Source: Brachypterus glaber (taxonomy: Eukaryota > Arthropoda > Insecta > Coleoptera > Kateretidae). From it: DNA of 64,000 nucleotides. The translations under genes were made by a program, and so were the position numbers. The DNA lies in NCBI GenBank assembly GCA_958510825.1, contig OY294049.1:558001-622000 (forward strand). The letters run 5' to 3'. Numbering within the stretch: the first letter of the stretch is position 1; each line of letters starts with the position of its first letter. Positions 26,576 to 39,956 of this stretch are shown piece after piece. The notes under the pieces were generated by a model. It saw nothing but the letters and a program-made list of their open reading frames with translations. It was not told the origin of the DNA and searched no databases.

Positions 26576-26609
26576 GTATCATCATCATCATCATCATCAT
26601 TGTTTTTAT

Positions 26610-26647
<38 letters not shown>

Positions 26648-26655
26648 TAATAATA
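26494..26655. repeat. ATT-ATC-AAT triplet block (unit 3)
   Basis: Inverted triplet arrays as in unit 1. Confidence 0.93.
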
Positions 26656-27112
26656 ATTATTGTTCGTTATTTTGTAAATCATGATTATTATTTGCAAAAC
26701 AAAAAAGTTAAAGTCCTACCATATTTGATTCAGGGAAACCGACTTTTAATAGAATTTTCGGAAAGATCGGTAATTTTAATAAAATTAATCGATTTTTTTT
26801 TTTTTACTGTCGATCTTTTCACTATCGATTCTTTTTTTTTCTTTGAATCGATCTTATAGAATCGCAAAAATTCGGTAAAATCTTTTTTTTTAATTTTTCT
26901 TTTCTACGCCCAAATTTCTAGAGATTGGTTTGTACTGTACAATTATTAAAAATTAAAAAAAAATCGTAAAAAGTCCAAACGATTTGCAAAAAAAAAAATT
27001 AATATTGGTATATGGTAGACTGATGATGACTGGGTAAATGCTTTTTTTTTTTTACAAAAATTGTGGTTCTGAAAAGAACCGTTTTATGATTTATCAGCAG
27101 ACACAGCACAGC

Positions 27113-27484
27113 TTATTTCGAGCTGGTGTATTTGGTCACGGCTTTCGTGCCTTCGCTGACGGCGTGCTTGGCCAATTCACCGGGCAACAAAAGACGCACC
27201 GCAGTCTGGATTTCCCTACTGGTGATGGTCGATCTTTTGTTGTAGTGAGCCAAACGGGAAGCTTCGGCGGCGATTCTCTCGAAGATGTCGTTGACGAAGC
27301 TGTTCATGATGCTCATGGCTTTGCTCGAGATACCGGTGTCGGGATGTACTTGTTTCAACACTTTGTAAATGTAGATTGCGTACGATTCCTTCCTCCTCTT
27401 CTTCTTTTTCTTGTCATTTTTGGAGATGTTTTTCTGGGCTTTTCCGGCCTTTTTGGCGGCCTTTCCGCTAGTCTTCGGTGGCAT
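27113..27484 (-). CDS. H2B: Histone H2B (unit 3)
   Basis: 123 aa from MPPKTSG. Stem-loop at 27065-27080. Intact divergent promoter shared with the H2A of unit 4. Confidence 0.98.
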   Translation of the reverse strand: MPPKTSGKAAKKAGKAQKNISKNDKKKKKRRKESYAIYIYKVLKQVHPDTGISSKAMSIMNSFVNDIFERIAAEASRLAHYNKRSTITSREIQTAVRLLLPGELAKHAVSEGTKAVTKYTSSK

Positions 27485-28072
<588 letters not shown>

Positions 28073-28206
28073 ACTGTTGGAGAATCATCATCAAAAAAAA
28101 AAACACACAACAGCATAGAACGGCCCTTCTCAGGGCCACAATTTGTTTACTGTATAAAAAGAATTTACTGCTTCCGTAGTGTGTTGTTCAAGTGTAGTAG
28201 GTATAT

Positions 28207-28517
28207 GCCGTACATACGGTACACTTAGTGTGTGAGTGATGTCACGAATATCGGTGACGTACGTCCACTCGGTAGTGTTTGATTTGGACTGTTTACCGTA
28301 ACACACGGTAATTACTGTTTGTCTGCCACCGTACATACGGTGTTTGTTGTGCACAAAGATATAGTATTCACGGTACTTGGTTTTATGGATATTTACCGTA
28401 CACACGGCACTTGGTAGTGTTCACCGTACACACGGTGAGGTGATTAGTGTCTAACACCGTACGTACGTCAGTACGGTGTTTTTTCACGAATATAGTGTTC
28501 ACCGTACACACGGTACT
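28207..28517. repeat. CCGTAC..ACGG palindrome cluster (unit 4)
   Basis: Same arrangement as in unit 1. Confidence 0.8.
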
Positions 28518-29019
28518 TTTTTTTGTGTTTGTAAGTGCTTGCCAGAAGTGATTGATAAGAAGTCACAAGCAAGTCCAAACGAGCCGAATAGGTGCCGCCT
28601 CTTCGAGGTGAGTCTTAGATATAAGGATGCACGTCGAACGAACTGGTATCTAGAAGAACTAAAAAAAAAAATACCGCCGCCAACAAAATAGTGCTTTCCC
28701 CTGTTAAATCAAAAACGAAAACTTTGTTTTTTTTTAAAAAAAGCCTACAACTTTGGATAATCAATCAACCTATGTTCAAAATTTCAAGTCTTTAGCCCGA
28801 AGCGTTCTTGAGTTCTCGTGGTCACAAATTTCCCGGACACACAGACAGACAGAATTTTTTTGTAATTTTACGGAAATCATATTTTTTTGGATATAAAAAC
28901 TCCGGAAACGTAAAAAAAAGCGTTAAATTTTTTTTTCGAAATTGATCGGCAGTCGACCTGTTAAGACATCTCCTTTCGTTCTTCTTCAATTACAATCCAA
29001 CTCGAAATTTGAAGAAAAA

Positions 29020-29055
<36 letters not shown>

Positions 29056-29208
29056 GGACTTTTTCGTTCCAAACGAAAATTGATAGAAAAAAAAAATTGA
29101 AAAAAAAAATTCGAAAAAATTTTTTTTTAAACCATCGATTATTATTGTGCCGCACCCCAAATCGGACCCGCGGAATCCGCGACTTTTTTTTGACTTTCTG
29201 ATTTTTAC

Positions 29209-29328
29209 GGCAACGACCATACCACTTTGAGAATGCCAGTTCTCGTCCGATCACTGAAGCCAAGCAAAGTCGGGCGCGGTTAGTACTTGGATGGGTGACC
29301 GCTTGGGAACACCGCGTGCCGTTGCCCC
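29209..29328 (+). rRNA. 5S: 5S ribosomal RNA (unit 4)
   Basis: Same sequence as unit 1, with a T-run terminator at 29329. The A-run in the preceding spacer is slightly longer than in unit 1. Confidence 0.95.
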
Positions 29329-29651
29329 TTTTTTGTTTTCGTTTGGACGTTTTTTTTTTTTGCGAAGATTCTTGCATTACAGCCGGTCAGAGCATGCATC
29401 ATCCCCTGATTTGGAATTCCCTCTAATCGGATTTTAATTCTCGCATTTCTCGATTTATCCATATTACGTAGGTACTGATGTAAAATGTCAACAGAGGTAG
29501 GTACATACACTCGTACACATTTATTTTATTTTATACGGCTGAAATTAAACAAAACATTGGGCAAGGGTAAATTCCTTTTCTCTGATGAGAGAACTTGTGG
29601 TTCTGAAAAGAACCGTTTTTCTTTGTGTTTTCGTTTTTGTCAACGTTGGTT

Positions 29652-30161
<510 letters not shown>

Positions 30162-30482
30162 ACACAGTCGAGTGAGTGACAGTGAAGAGGTCAGACGTCG
30201 CCCAGCAGATTTCCATTGAGTAAGATTATTTTGGTATATAATTATTCTAACTAACATATGCTCACTTGTAAGCTTGCTTGCTAAGTGCTGCAGCCCTTTT
30301 CACACTGTGGACTTAAGCCAATTCCCACGAACCGCTGAGGCTGGCGGTTTGGTGTGTTAAAGGTTCCCTGAGACCCCAACCACTAACAATTAGTGCTTAA
30401 CACTACACCCCCCCCCCCGCCCGGGGCCTCCAAGGCCCCCGAGAACTCTACTTCTATTTTTATTCCCCAATCAAAAATCACT

Positions 30483-31964
30483 ATGGCTGATACCCCCGAA
30501 AAACCCTACAGCGACGCCACCATGGCAAATTTCCCAAATCAGCAAATGTCCGTCTACTTCCAAGACCAAATTAAGGCCCAGGCAGAACACTACAAAATCC
30601 AAGCTGAACAACATAAAGAACAGCTTGAATTCCTTCAAACTCAATTAGCCACCGCAAACGAAACCATAAGCGGACTCCGAGAGGAAATTTCCCGCCTCTC
30701 CTCTCAAATAGGGACACTTATAGCCCAGAAAGACAAAACCCCCGCTCAAGAGCCCTCCGACGCCCCCGATCAATTCGAAACGGACATGTCCGTAGTAGAG
30801 ACCGATTCGGACGCAGTCCGATCCCCCCTTGCCTCCCCGCGCAAGCGCCTAAACCGGCGCAGAAGGAAACACAAATTGAATTCAGACCACGAAAACAAAC
30901 CCGCTAAAACCCAAAAAACCCCCGGTAAAGCGACTGCTTCCGAAGAAGTCGCTAACCCCTCCGGATCAGGGCCCCAACCCCCCGTTACGGCCCCTGTAAA
31001 CCCAAAAATCCAAGCTACTGGCCCAGGAACCCCCCCTGACCAGGAAGCCCACAAAACCCCCAAAATCCCCCCCATCATCATCCGAGCCCCTGAAAAATGG
31101 CTAGCTTTGTCCCGCCATTTCAACTCGCAAAAAGTTAACATCCTCCACGCGAAAAATACCTCCGAAGGAGTTCAAATTCGCACACAGACCAGTGACGACT
31201 TCCGCAAAGTCACTAGGCACCTAGATGCCGAAAAAATCCCATACCATAGTTTTACCCTCCCGGAGGACAAGGCAATCCACGCCGTAATCCGGGGAATCCC
31301 CACCCAGATAGACGTCGCAGACGTCCAAGCCGCTCTTATCGAGCGTGGCTACCTCCCCACGTCAGTCGCGAGAATGACGCGTACTAAAGACAAGACCCCC
31401 ATGCCCCTGATCCTAGTCATCCTTCCCAAGGTGACAGGACAACAGCACCCCATATTCAAAGAGACTAGGCTTTTACACCTAGTCATAAAGGTCGAAAGTC
31501 AGACCTATAAACCCAAATTTAGGCAATGTCACAAATGCCAACTCTTCGGCCACTCCCAGGCCAATTGCAACGCCCCGGCCAAATGCGTAAAATGCGCACA
31601 AGACCACCACACAACAAAATGTGAAAAACCCCGCCACACGGATGCAAAATGCGCCAACTGCCTGGGCCCCCACACGGCAAACTATCATAAATGCCCCAAA
31701 CACCCATCAAACATCGCTCCAACCCGCACAAGGGTCATACCCCCAACCCAAAAATTCACCCCGGGCATCTCCTACGCCCAAAAGGCAACTAACGCCGCCA
31801 CCCCACAACAACCCAAGGCGGCCCCAGGTCCCAGCGCAAATCCCCCCAATATCTTTGATCAATCCCAAATTTCAAAAATCCACACCTTCATGCAAGAATT
31901 CGCCAGCTTCATGCAGGCTTTTGGCTCCCTTCAACTACCCAATCTAGGCCCCCATAATGTCTAG
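30483..31964 (+). CDS. ORF1 (gag-like protein) of LINE A2
   Basis: 493 residues from MADTPEKPYSDATM. An open extension upstream crosses the C-rich leader and has no counterpart in A1, so this ATG, which aligns with the A1 start, is preferred. Many substitutions relative to A1 fall in the first ~175 residues (for example AEQHKEQLEF versus AESHKNQLVF); the middle and zinc-knuckle region are nearly identical, suggesting a recombinant element. The stop overlaps ORF2 by ATGTCTAG. Confidence 0.92.
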   Translation: MADTPEKPYSDATMANFPNQQMSVYFQDQIKAQAEHYKIQAEQHKEQLEFLQTQLATANETISGLREEISRLSSQIGTLIAQKDKTPAQEPSDAPDQFETDMSVVETDSDAVRSPLASPRKRLNRRRRKHKLNSDHENKPAKTQKTPGKATASEEVANPSGSGPQPPVTAPVNPKIQATGPGTPPDQEAHKTPKIPPIIIRAPEKWLALSRHFNSQKVNILHAKNTSEGVQIRTQTSDDFRKVTRHLDAEKIPYHSFTLPEDKAIHAVIRGIPTQIDVADVQAALIERGYLPTSVARMTRTKDKTPMPLILVILPKVTGQQHPIFKETRLLHLVIKVESQTYKPKFRQCHKCQLFGHSQANCNAPAKCVKCAQDHHTTKCEKPRHTDAKCANCLGPHTANYHKCPKHPSNIAPTRTRVIPPTQKFTPGISYAQKATNAATPQQPKAAPGPSANPPNIFDQSQISKIHTFMQEFASFMQAFGSLQLPNLGPHNV

Positions 31965-34704
31965 ACAAACAAAACCTAGAGCCCTTAAAATAGTCTCCTG
32001 GAACGCTGATAGCCTCAATTCAAAAAAACCGGAACTCATAGAATTTCTACACGAAAATCAAATAGATATAGCCCTCATCCAAGAGACTGGTCTTAAACCA
32101 CATCATAGGGGTACCATACCCAACTATTCCTGCTACCGTAACGATAGACTCCAGGACCGCAAAGGAGGCACAGCAATCTATATCAAAAAACACATATCTC
32201 ACGATCTTCTTCATGCGCCCCCCACACAAAGCGATCAAGTCGAAACTACCTCCATATTCGTCAACATGCACGACAACTCCAAATTCAGGATCGTGTCCCT
32301 CTACAAACCCCCAAACAAGGAGGTCAGACCCGCCGACTTCGAAGGCTACTTTAACGACAATCATCCAACAATCCTAGCCGGAGACTTGAATTGCAAACAC
32401 GCCCTTTGGCACTCTAGAACAACTACGGCCAACGGCCGTAGGCTTTACGAAATATTACAACGTAACCATATAATGGTTACCGCACCCGATTCCCCAACCC
32501 ACTATGGCCACGGCCTTCCTGATATCCTTGACATCGTTTTGTATAAAAACACGACACTAAACATCAACATCGAACTAAGACACGAACTAAGCTCCGACCA
32601 CCTTCCAATCATTATCACGGCAGGAGGCATACCAACCGCAAATCACACCAAAAAAACCGTTTACAACTTCTCCTATATTTCCGAACTCCTAGAAAGCAAC
32701 ACCAAAATCAATTCAATAAATTCCGTCCAAGAATTAGATATTGCAGTAACCACCCTCACCAATACCATAAAATCCGCAATGGACAGCGCCAAATTAATTA
32801 AAAAAGTAGATATCCAAAACCCACAGGACCTTCCCCGAGATCTCAAAGACTTAATCAGAGAGAAAAACCGACTTCTTCGTCGTGCACGCACCCTCCAAGA
32901 CCCCCATATTAAACGCGAAGCAAACAGACTTACCCAGGAAGTCAAAGACCGACTAAACGTACTAGCAAATTCCCGCTGGGAGGGAAAAATAAAGTCACTC
33001 AACCCCCAGGATAGATCACTTTGGAGAATGGCCAAAACCCTATCCCTCGACCACCAACGAGGCATGCCCCCAATTCACGGCGAAAGAGGAGTCGTCTACT
33101 CCACCCCCGAAAAAGCCGAAGCATTTGCTGACGCAATGCGGAAACAATTTCAACCAAACCCTCCAATCCCCCCCGACTCCGACTCCGAATCAGAGACCGA
33201 CTCCGAGCCCGACTCGGACGACGAGAACTACGAGCAACTCATGCATGAAAGAGACATAAACCACATCTATAATAGAGTCACTAACCAAGTCGAAAACGAC
33301 ATTATCACCCCCACATCCCCCGAGGAAATCAAACGCATCATCAAAAATCTCCCAAAAAGGAAAGCCCCCGGTCCCGACCAAATACCGAATAAAATTCTTA
33401 AAATACTCCCCCGGAAAACCATTATGGAAATCGTTAACATTGTTAACGCAATGCTCAGACTGCGCCACTTTCCAAAGCCCTGGAAAAACGCAGACGTAAT
33501 AGTAATCAAAAAACCCGGACAAAATCCAACTTTTGCTGAAAGCTACCGCCCCATAAGCCTCCTTTCCTCCCTAGGCAAAATAGCCGAGAAAGTCATACTA
33601 ACCAGACTTCAAACTCTAGTTGAAGAACTAAATCTCCTTCCAAATGAGCAATTCGGCTTCCGAAGCAGACACTCCACAGTCCACCAGGTAGCTCGCCTGG
33701 TAGACTCTGTAACGGACGGACTAAATAGGCGCGAAGCCGCGGGACTGATCCTCCTGGACATCGCAAAAGCCTTCGATAAGGTCTGGCACAAAGGTCTTGT
33801 AGCCAAACTCCACTTTCTCGGCCTCCCCCCAGGCATCACCAAACTCATAGCCTCCTTCCTCAAAGGCAGAGATTTTCAGATAAAAATAGGCGACTGTAAG
33901 TCCAACACCCGCCGCATCAGAGCTGGCGTGCCACAAGGTTCCCCACTATCCCCCCTTCTGTACAACCTCTTTACGGCAGATATTCCAAAAACACAGGGCA
34001 CTGAACTAGCCCTGTTCGCCGATGACACCGGCATCCTAGCAAAAGCCAGAAACCCCCAGCGCATCCATATCGCCCTCCAGCGCCAAATGGATGCCCTAAT
34101 CAAATGGTTCTCCAAATGGAAAATCAAAGTAAACGCCAATAAAACCAAAGGCATCCTAATCTCTAGGATTAGAAGAGGCCCACCCCAACCCATTCAGATA
34201 AATGGCCACCCCATTAACTGGGAAAACCATGCCAAATACCTCGGCATTACAATCTCCAAAAACTTGACGTGGGATCAGCACGTCAAAAACACCCTCCAAA
34301 TAGCAAATTGCCGCCTCTCCAAACTCTATCCCTTAATAGGCAGAAAGAGTCCCCTATCCATTAAAAACAAACTTCTTCTTTACAACCAAACCCTAAAGCC
34401 GGTACTTCTTTACGGAGCCCCAGCCTGGAATAAAATCACCCTTAACAAAACGCTCTCAGCAAAACTTCAGGCCTTCCAAAACAAGGCACTCAGAATATGC
34501 CTCGATGCCCCCTGGTTCATGAGGAACAACCAAATACACAGAGATCTCGAAATGCCCCTCCTAAAAACGGAAATCATCCGCTACAGCACGTCTTTTATAC
34601 AAGACAATCTAGATCACCCAAACCCCCTCATTTCAAACTTTCTAGATTACGATCATGAAATACACAACACTCACAAAAAGATCAAGAACGTCCTCAACCA
34701 GTAA
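31957..34704 (+). CDS. ORF2 (endonuclease / reverse transcriptase) of LINE A2
   Basis: 915 residues, all endonuclease and reverse-transcriptase motifs as in A1 including FADD, with HVKNTLQ instead of the A1 variant. No stop or frameshift, so the copy is potentially active, driven from the H3 promoter. Confidence 0.95.
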   Translation: MSRQTKPRALKIVSWNADSLNSKKPELIEFLHENQIDIALIQETGLKPHHRGTIPNYSCYRNDRLQDRKGGTAIYIKKHISHDLLHAPPTQSDQVETTSIFVNMHDNSKFRIVSLYKPPNKEVRPADFEGYFNDNHPTILAGDLNCKHALWHSRTTTANGRRLYEILQRNHIMVTAPDSPTHYGHGLPDILDIVLYKNTTLNINIELRHELSSDHLPIIITAGGIPTANHTKKTVYNFSYISELLESNTKINSINSVQELDIAVTTLTNTIKSAMDSAKLIKKVDIQNPQDLPRDLKDLIREKNRLLRRARTLQDPHIKREANRLTQEVKDRLNVLANSRWEGKIKSLNPQDRSLWRMAKTLSLDHQRGMPPIHGERGVVYSTPEKAEAFADAMRKQFQPNPPIPPDSDSESETDSEPDSDDENYEQLMHERDINHIYNRVTNQVENDIITPTSPEEIKRIIKNLPKRKAPGPDQIPNKILKILPRKTIMEIVNIVNAMLRLRHFPKPWKNADVIVIKKPGQNPTFAESYRPISLLSSLGKIAEKVILTRLQTLVEELNLLPNEQFGFRSRHSTVHQVARLVDSVTDGLNRREAAGLILLDIAKAFDKVWHKGLVAKLHFLGLPPGITKLIASFLKGRDFQIKIGDCKSNTRRIRAGVPQGSPLSPLLYNLFTADIPKTQGTELALFADDTGILAKARNPQRIHIALQRQMDALIKWFSKWKIKVNANKTKGILISRIRRGPPQPIQINGHPINWENHAKYLGITISKNLTWDQHVKNTLQIANCRLSKLYPLIGRKSPLSIKNKLLLYNQTLKPVLLYGAPAWNKITLNKTLSAKLQAFQNKALRICLDAPWFMRNNQIHRDLEMPLLKTEIIRYSTSFIQDNLDHPNPLISNFLDYDHEIHNTHKKIKNVLNQ

Positions 34705-34725
34705 TGGTACCCACTAACTCAGGAC

Positions 34726-34924
34726 AGATGCATTCCCAGCATCAGTGAGATAGTCTCACTCCTCCCGCACATCCCTCCTCTCCCTATCACATCCCTCCCC
34801 ATCCCCCTCCCACCCACTCCACAGCGCCAAATTATGACAGATGCAACTCGCATCAGTGAGCAGAGACTCACTCCCCCCAAATTATGACAGATGCAACTCG
34901 CATCAGTGAGCATAGACTCACTGC
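34726..34924 (+). repeat. Three-copy hairpin repeat in the 3' UTR of LINE A2
   Basis: Same paired-hairpin modules (GATGC..GCATC and AGTGAG..CTCACT) as in A1. Confidence 0.78.
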
Positions 34925-35075
34925 CCCAACTTTCAATTCAGATTAAATATTTTTTTTAGATAAATGAGCCATAGGCTGCGCCTGTCTCTTAAAGACCCAA
35001 ACAAACTATTGATGATGATTTTGGCCATATTATCATTAACATTTGCTCGTGTAAGGTGTTACTGAACTAAACTAA

Positions 35076-35456
<381 letters not shown>

Positions 35457-35590
35457 ACTGTTGGAGAATCATCATCAAAAAAAAAAACACACAACAGCAT
35501 AGAACGGCCCTTCTCAGGGCCACAATTTGTTTACTGTATAAAAAGAATTTACTGCTTCCGTAGTGTGTTGTTCAAGTGTAGTAGGTATAT

Positions 35591-35901
35591 GCCGTACATA
35601 CGGTACACTTAGTGTGTGAGTGATGTCACGAATATCGGTGACGTACGTCCACTCGGTAGTGTTTGATTTGGACTGTTTACCGTAACACACGGTAATTACT
35701 GTTTGTCTGCCACCGTACATACGGTGTTTGTTGTGCACAAAGATATAGTATTCACGGTACTTGGTTTTATGGATATTTACCGTACACACGGCACTTGGTA
35801 GTGTTCACCGTACACACGGTGAGGTGATTAGTGTCTAACACCGTACGTACGTCAGTACGGTGTTTTTTCACGAATATAGTGTTCACCGTACACACGGTAC
35901 T
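35591..35901. repeat. CCGTAC..ACGG palindrome cluster (unit 5)
   Basis: Same arrangement as in unit 1. Confidence 0.8.
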
Positions 35902-36403
35902 TTTTTTTGTGTTTGTAAGTGCTTGCCAGAAGTGATTGATAAGAAGTCACAAGCAAGTCCAAACGAGCCGAATAGGTGCCGCCTCTTCGAGGTGAGTCTT
36001 AGATATAAGGATGCACGTCGAACGAACTGGTATCTAGAAGAACTAAAAAAAAAAATACCGCCGCCAACAAAATAGTGCTTTCCCCTGTTAAATCAAAAAC
36101 GAAAACTTTGTTTTTTTTTAAAAAAAGCCTACAACTTTGGATAATCAATCAACCTATGTTCAAAATTTCAAGTCTTTAGCCCGAAGCGTTCTTGAGTTCT
36201 CGTGGTCACAAATTTCCCGGACACACAGACAGACAGAATTTTTTTGTAATTTTACGGAAATCATATTTTTTTGGATATAAAAACTCCGGAAACGTAAAAA
36301 AAAGCGTTAAATTTTTTTTTCGAAATTGATCGGCAGTCGACCTGTTAAGACATCTCCTTTCGTTCTTCTTCAATTACAATCCAACTCGAAATTTGAAGAA
36401 AAA

Positions 36404-36439
<36 letters not shown>

Positions 36440-36592
36440 GGACTTTTTCGTTCCAAACGAAAATTGATAGAAAAAAAAAATTGAAAAAAAAAATTCGAAA
36501 AAATTTTTTTTTAAACCATCGATTATTATTGTGCCGCACCCCAAATCGGACCCGCGGAATCCGCGACTTTTTTTTGACTTTCTGATTTTTAC

Positions 36593-36712
36593 GGCAACGA
36601 CCATACCACTTTGAGAATGCCAGTTCTCGTCCGATCACTGAAGCCAAGCAAAGTCGGGCGCGGTTAGTACTTGGATGGGTGACCGCTTGGGAACACCGCG
36701 TGCCGTTGCCCC
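36593..36712 (+). rRNA. 5S: 5S ribosomal RNA (unit 5)
   Basis: Same sequence as unit 1, T-run terminator at 36713. Confidence 0.95.
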
Positions 36713-37035
36713 TTTTTTGTTTTCGTTTGGACGTTTTTTTTTTTTGCGAAGATTCTTGCATTACAGCCGGTCAGAGCATGCATCATCCCCTGATTTGGAA
36801 TTCCCTCTAATCGGATTTTAATTCTCGCATTTCTCGATTTATCCATATTACGTAGGTACTGATGTAAAATGTCAACAGAGGTAGGTACATACACTCGTAC
36901 ACATTTATTTTATTTTATACGGCTGAAATTAAACAAAACATTGGGCAAGGGTAAATTCCTTTTCTCTGATGAGAGAACTTGTGGTTCTGAAAAGAACCGT
37001 TTTTCTTTGTGTTTTCGTTTTTGTCAACGTTGGTT

Positions 37036-37543
<508 letters not shown>

Positions 37544-37860
37544 ACATTACATTACATACATTCATTCGTGCAGTGGAGCAGTCGTATCGTACTTTATCGC
37601 TTAGTTTGTTTATTTTCGCGCCGGTCGTGATAAATAAACAACAATCCTATAGTGCAGTGTCCGCTCGTCGTGCGAGTATTGGTGGTGAGTTCTTTGTGTT
37701 TTGTTCAAGTGTGCCCCGATTGTCTGCAGTGGTCGATTTAACGTGGATCTGAATCAAGTAGGATCTACCGGTCGGCTACTGTACACCGCCGGGGTCCAGG
37801 GTCCAACGCGCGTGAACTCAACGCACCGATATTCAATCGTTTGCTAGAGGCAATACCCCG

Positions 37861-37931
37861 TAGCGTAGCGGGCCAAGCGCTGAATCCCATATTTGACGTT
37901 GATTCTGACTCTGCCGTCGGTGGTTCAATCC
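37861..37931 (+). promoter_or_regulatory. A-box/B-box pair in the 5' UTR of LINE B1
   Basis: TAGCGTAGCGGG (37861-37872) fits an A-box and GGTTCAATCC (37922-37931) fits a B-box, about 320-390 bases from the element's 5' end. The copy at 1-967 has a better tRNA-like module at a similar distance (about 300-350 bases). It may be an inherited tRNA-derived promoter, decayed here. Confidence 0.4.
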
Positions 37932-38276
37932 TCGGCGGGGTCCATCCACATATTTTCACTTTTTATTTAGTACGGGTTGATCAGGTTATTTTTCTATACG
38001 AGCCGCTGTCTAGGGAGTCCCCATTGTCTCTTAGACCTTGGGGTGCCCGGACTGGGGTGCGGGTGAAATAGCTTGATAAACCCCGAAAAATTCCTTTATT
38101 TTATTTTTAATTTTTCCACCACTTTTTAAGCTATTTTCGAGCCTCCTACCCTCTTCTACCCCTATTTTGGCCCGTCGGCCAACGGAACTTTGTTCCCTCG
38201 GCATAGACGCCCCTAAATAGCACCCCCCCATCGTGTCTTTTTCTATTAGGGCAACCTAGTAGGACCAAGGCAAACG

Positions 38277-39956
38277 ATGGTCTCCAACCCCCCCAAAAAA
38301 ACCCCCCCAAAGCCCCCTCCCCCCAAACCTGGGGAAAAGGTCGGGGCATCCCCTCGCCCCTCCGGAAAAAGCTCAGCCTCACCAAAAAATAAAGATTCAC
38401 GCGTATCCACAGCAATCAACAATTTCGAGAGCCTCACAATTAAAAAAAATACCCAAGAAAAACTACCCGAAAACCCTCAAGTAGCTAAACCCGAAATCCC
38501 GTTATCCTCAATACCCCTCCCTCCAAAAATAACTTTCAAGACAAAAAAACCCTCAAAAACCCAAATAAAAAAAAAATCCAAACTCCCAGATCTGGACCTA
38601 GAGTCCTTAAACTCAGAAGACATCCTTAAACTCATCAAAAAACTAGCGGATGTCCTTAAGACAAAAACGGGTAAATCGCTAAGTTATATAAGCATTCAAG
38701 ACATCGATGACGACGAAGACGACGCCCCCCCCCCTACCTCCCGCAAACGCAGTTCACCTGACTTCGACCCTGATGGAGAAGTCTCATCCCTTAAAAATCC
38801 CAAGGTCACAAAACCCAACCCCTCCAAGGGCAAAAACATCGCCAAAAAAGACACTTACTTTTTCCCCCCCGATACATCTAACCCCACCGCTCAATCTTCC
38901 AACGCCCCGGTTCAAGATGTTATCACGATCCCATCATCCCCTAAACAAGATTTCCCACCACTCTTCAACCCTAACCTACCTTCATCCCTTACATGGAAAC
39001 CCCCACCAAAACCCCCACCAAAGCCTCAAGGACAATTCACTCAAGTAACAAAAACTCAAGATATCGATGAGAGTAAAATTCCCCCCATTAACCTCAAACT
39101 AGAGGGAAAATGGTCAGAATTTTCGAAGGAGTTGGGGGTGAATAAACTAAGGTACACCAAGGTACAATATACCAATGGTGCCTATAGGATTCATCCCTCA
39201 ACCCCTGACGACTTTCGGGCCATGACCAAATTCTTTTTAGAGAAAAATCTTGAGTTTTTCACGTACACACTACCGAGTGAAAAACAACTCAACTGCGTCC
39301 TTAGAGGCATCCCTCTAAACATCGACGTGTCTGAGGTCAAAGACGAACTGGAGAGGGTGGGTTTCCACCCCTCCTCAGTTTATCGAATGACCAAAGGCAC
39401 GGAGAAAACTGCCATGCCCCTAATCCTTGTCACCCTCCCAAAATCCGAAAAGGAAAAGATTTTCCAAACCACCCACCTCCTAGACTTATCCATCAGGGTT
39501 GAAGAACTTCGCCGAAAATCTGGTATCGGTCAATGCTACCGATGCCAGAAATTCGGTCACTCACAACACAGGTGCAACGCGAAACCAGTTTGCGTAAAAT
39601 GTGCAGAAGGGCACTTCACTTCCGAATGCAAAAAAACCCTGGAAATCCCCCCCACATGCGCAAACTGCGGGGGTAGTCACACCGCCTCATACAGGGAGTG
39701 CCCTAAACACCCTGCCCGCAAACAACTCCATGCCCCCCCTCCCCCCCCGACTGCATACAACCCCGCATCCTACAGCCAAGCTGTATCTGGAGCCAAAAGT
39801 ACCTCTCTACCCCTCCCCCTCGGTGCCGCAGTTCCCGGCTCTGACCTGCTCAAATCTATAGAGCAGATCAATCAGTTTTTCAGCCAGTTCGCCCAAATGG
39901 CACAACTGGCTATGAGTGTTCAAAATGTCTTGGCTAAAGGTAGCATCAATGGCTAG
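38277..39956 (+). CDS. ORF1 (gag-like protein) of LINE B1
   Basis: 559 residues. A long Pro/Lys/Ser-rich N-terminus (MVSNPPKKTPPKPPPPKP), an acidic DIDDDEDDAPP stretch, then a Jockey-Gag globular region (about 275-410, with TPDDFRAMTKFF and LRGIPLNIDVSEV). It ends in three zinc knuckles: CYRCQKFGHSQHRC, CVKCAEGHFTSEC and CANCGGSHTASYREC. Only distantly similar to family A ORF1, but with the same domain order. The ATG was chosen as the first in frame. The stop overlaps ORF2 (ATGGCTAG). Confidence 0.93.
   Translation: MVSNPPKKTPPKPPPPKPGEKVGASPRPSGKSSASPKNKDSRVSTAINNFESLTIKKNTQEKLPENPQVAKPEIPLSSIPLPPKITFKTKKPSKTQIKKKSKLPDLDLESLNSEDILKLIKKLADVLKTKTGKSLSYISIQDIDDDEDDAPPPTSRKRSSPDFDPDGEVSSLKNPKVTKPNPSKGKNIAKKDTYFFPPDTSNPTAQSSNAPVQDVITIPSSPKQDFPPLFNPNLPSSLTWKPPPKPPPKPQGQFTQVTKTQDIDESKIPPINLKLEGKWSEFSKELGVNKLRYTKVQYTNGAYRIHPSTPDDFRAMTKFFLEKNLEFFTYTLPSEKQLNCVLRGIPLNIDVSEVKDELERVGFHPSSVYRMTKGTEKTAMPLILVTLPKSEKEKIFQTTHLLDLSIRVEELRRKSGIGQCYRCQKFGHSQHRCNAKPVCVKCAEGHFTSECKKTLEIPPTCANCGGSHTASYRECPKHPARKQLHAPPPPPTAYNPASYSQAVSGAKSTSLPLPLGAAVPGSDLLKSIEQINQFFSQFAQMAQLAMSVQNVLAKGSING

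Larger units (their letters stand above)
30162..35018 (+). mobile_element. Family A LINE, full length (copy A2), H3 site on the left and H2A site on the right
   Basis: 4,857 bases with both ORFs open. The 5' junction is at the H3 cap region and the 3' junction at TTTTGGCC of the H2A leader, the same 3' junction as LINE A1. The two flanks come from different promoters, so no target duplication exists; recombination between an H3-site copy and an H2A-site copy explains this. The 3' end is GATGATGA after ACAAACTATT rather than poly(A). The ORF1 N-terminus differs from A1 and A4. Confidence 0.93.

Noticed and set aside
30393..30482. Longer ORF1 start in LINE A2 (30 extra codons)
   Set aside because: It reads through the C-rich leader, is not in frame in A1 or A4, and the aligned ATG at 30483 is the better start.
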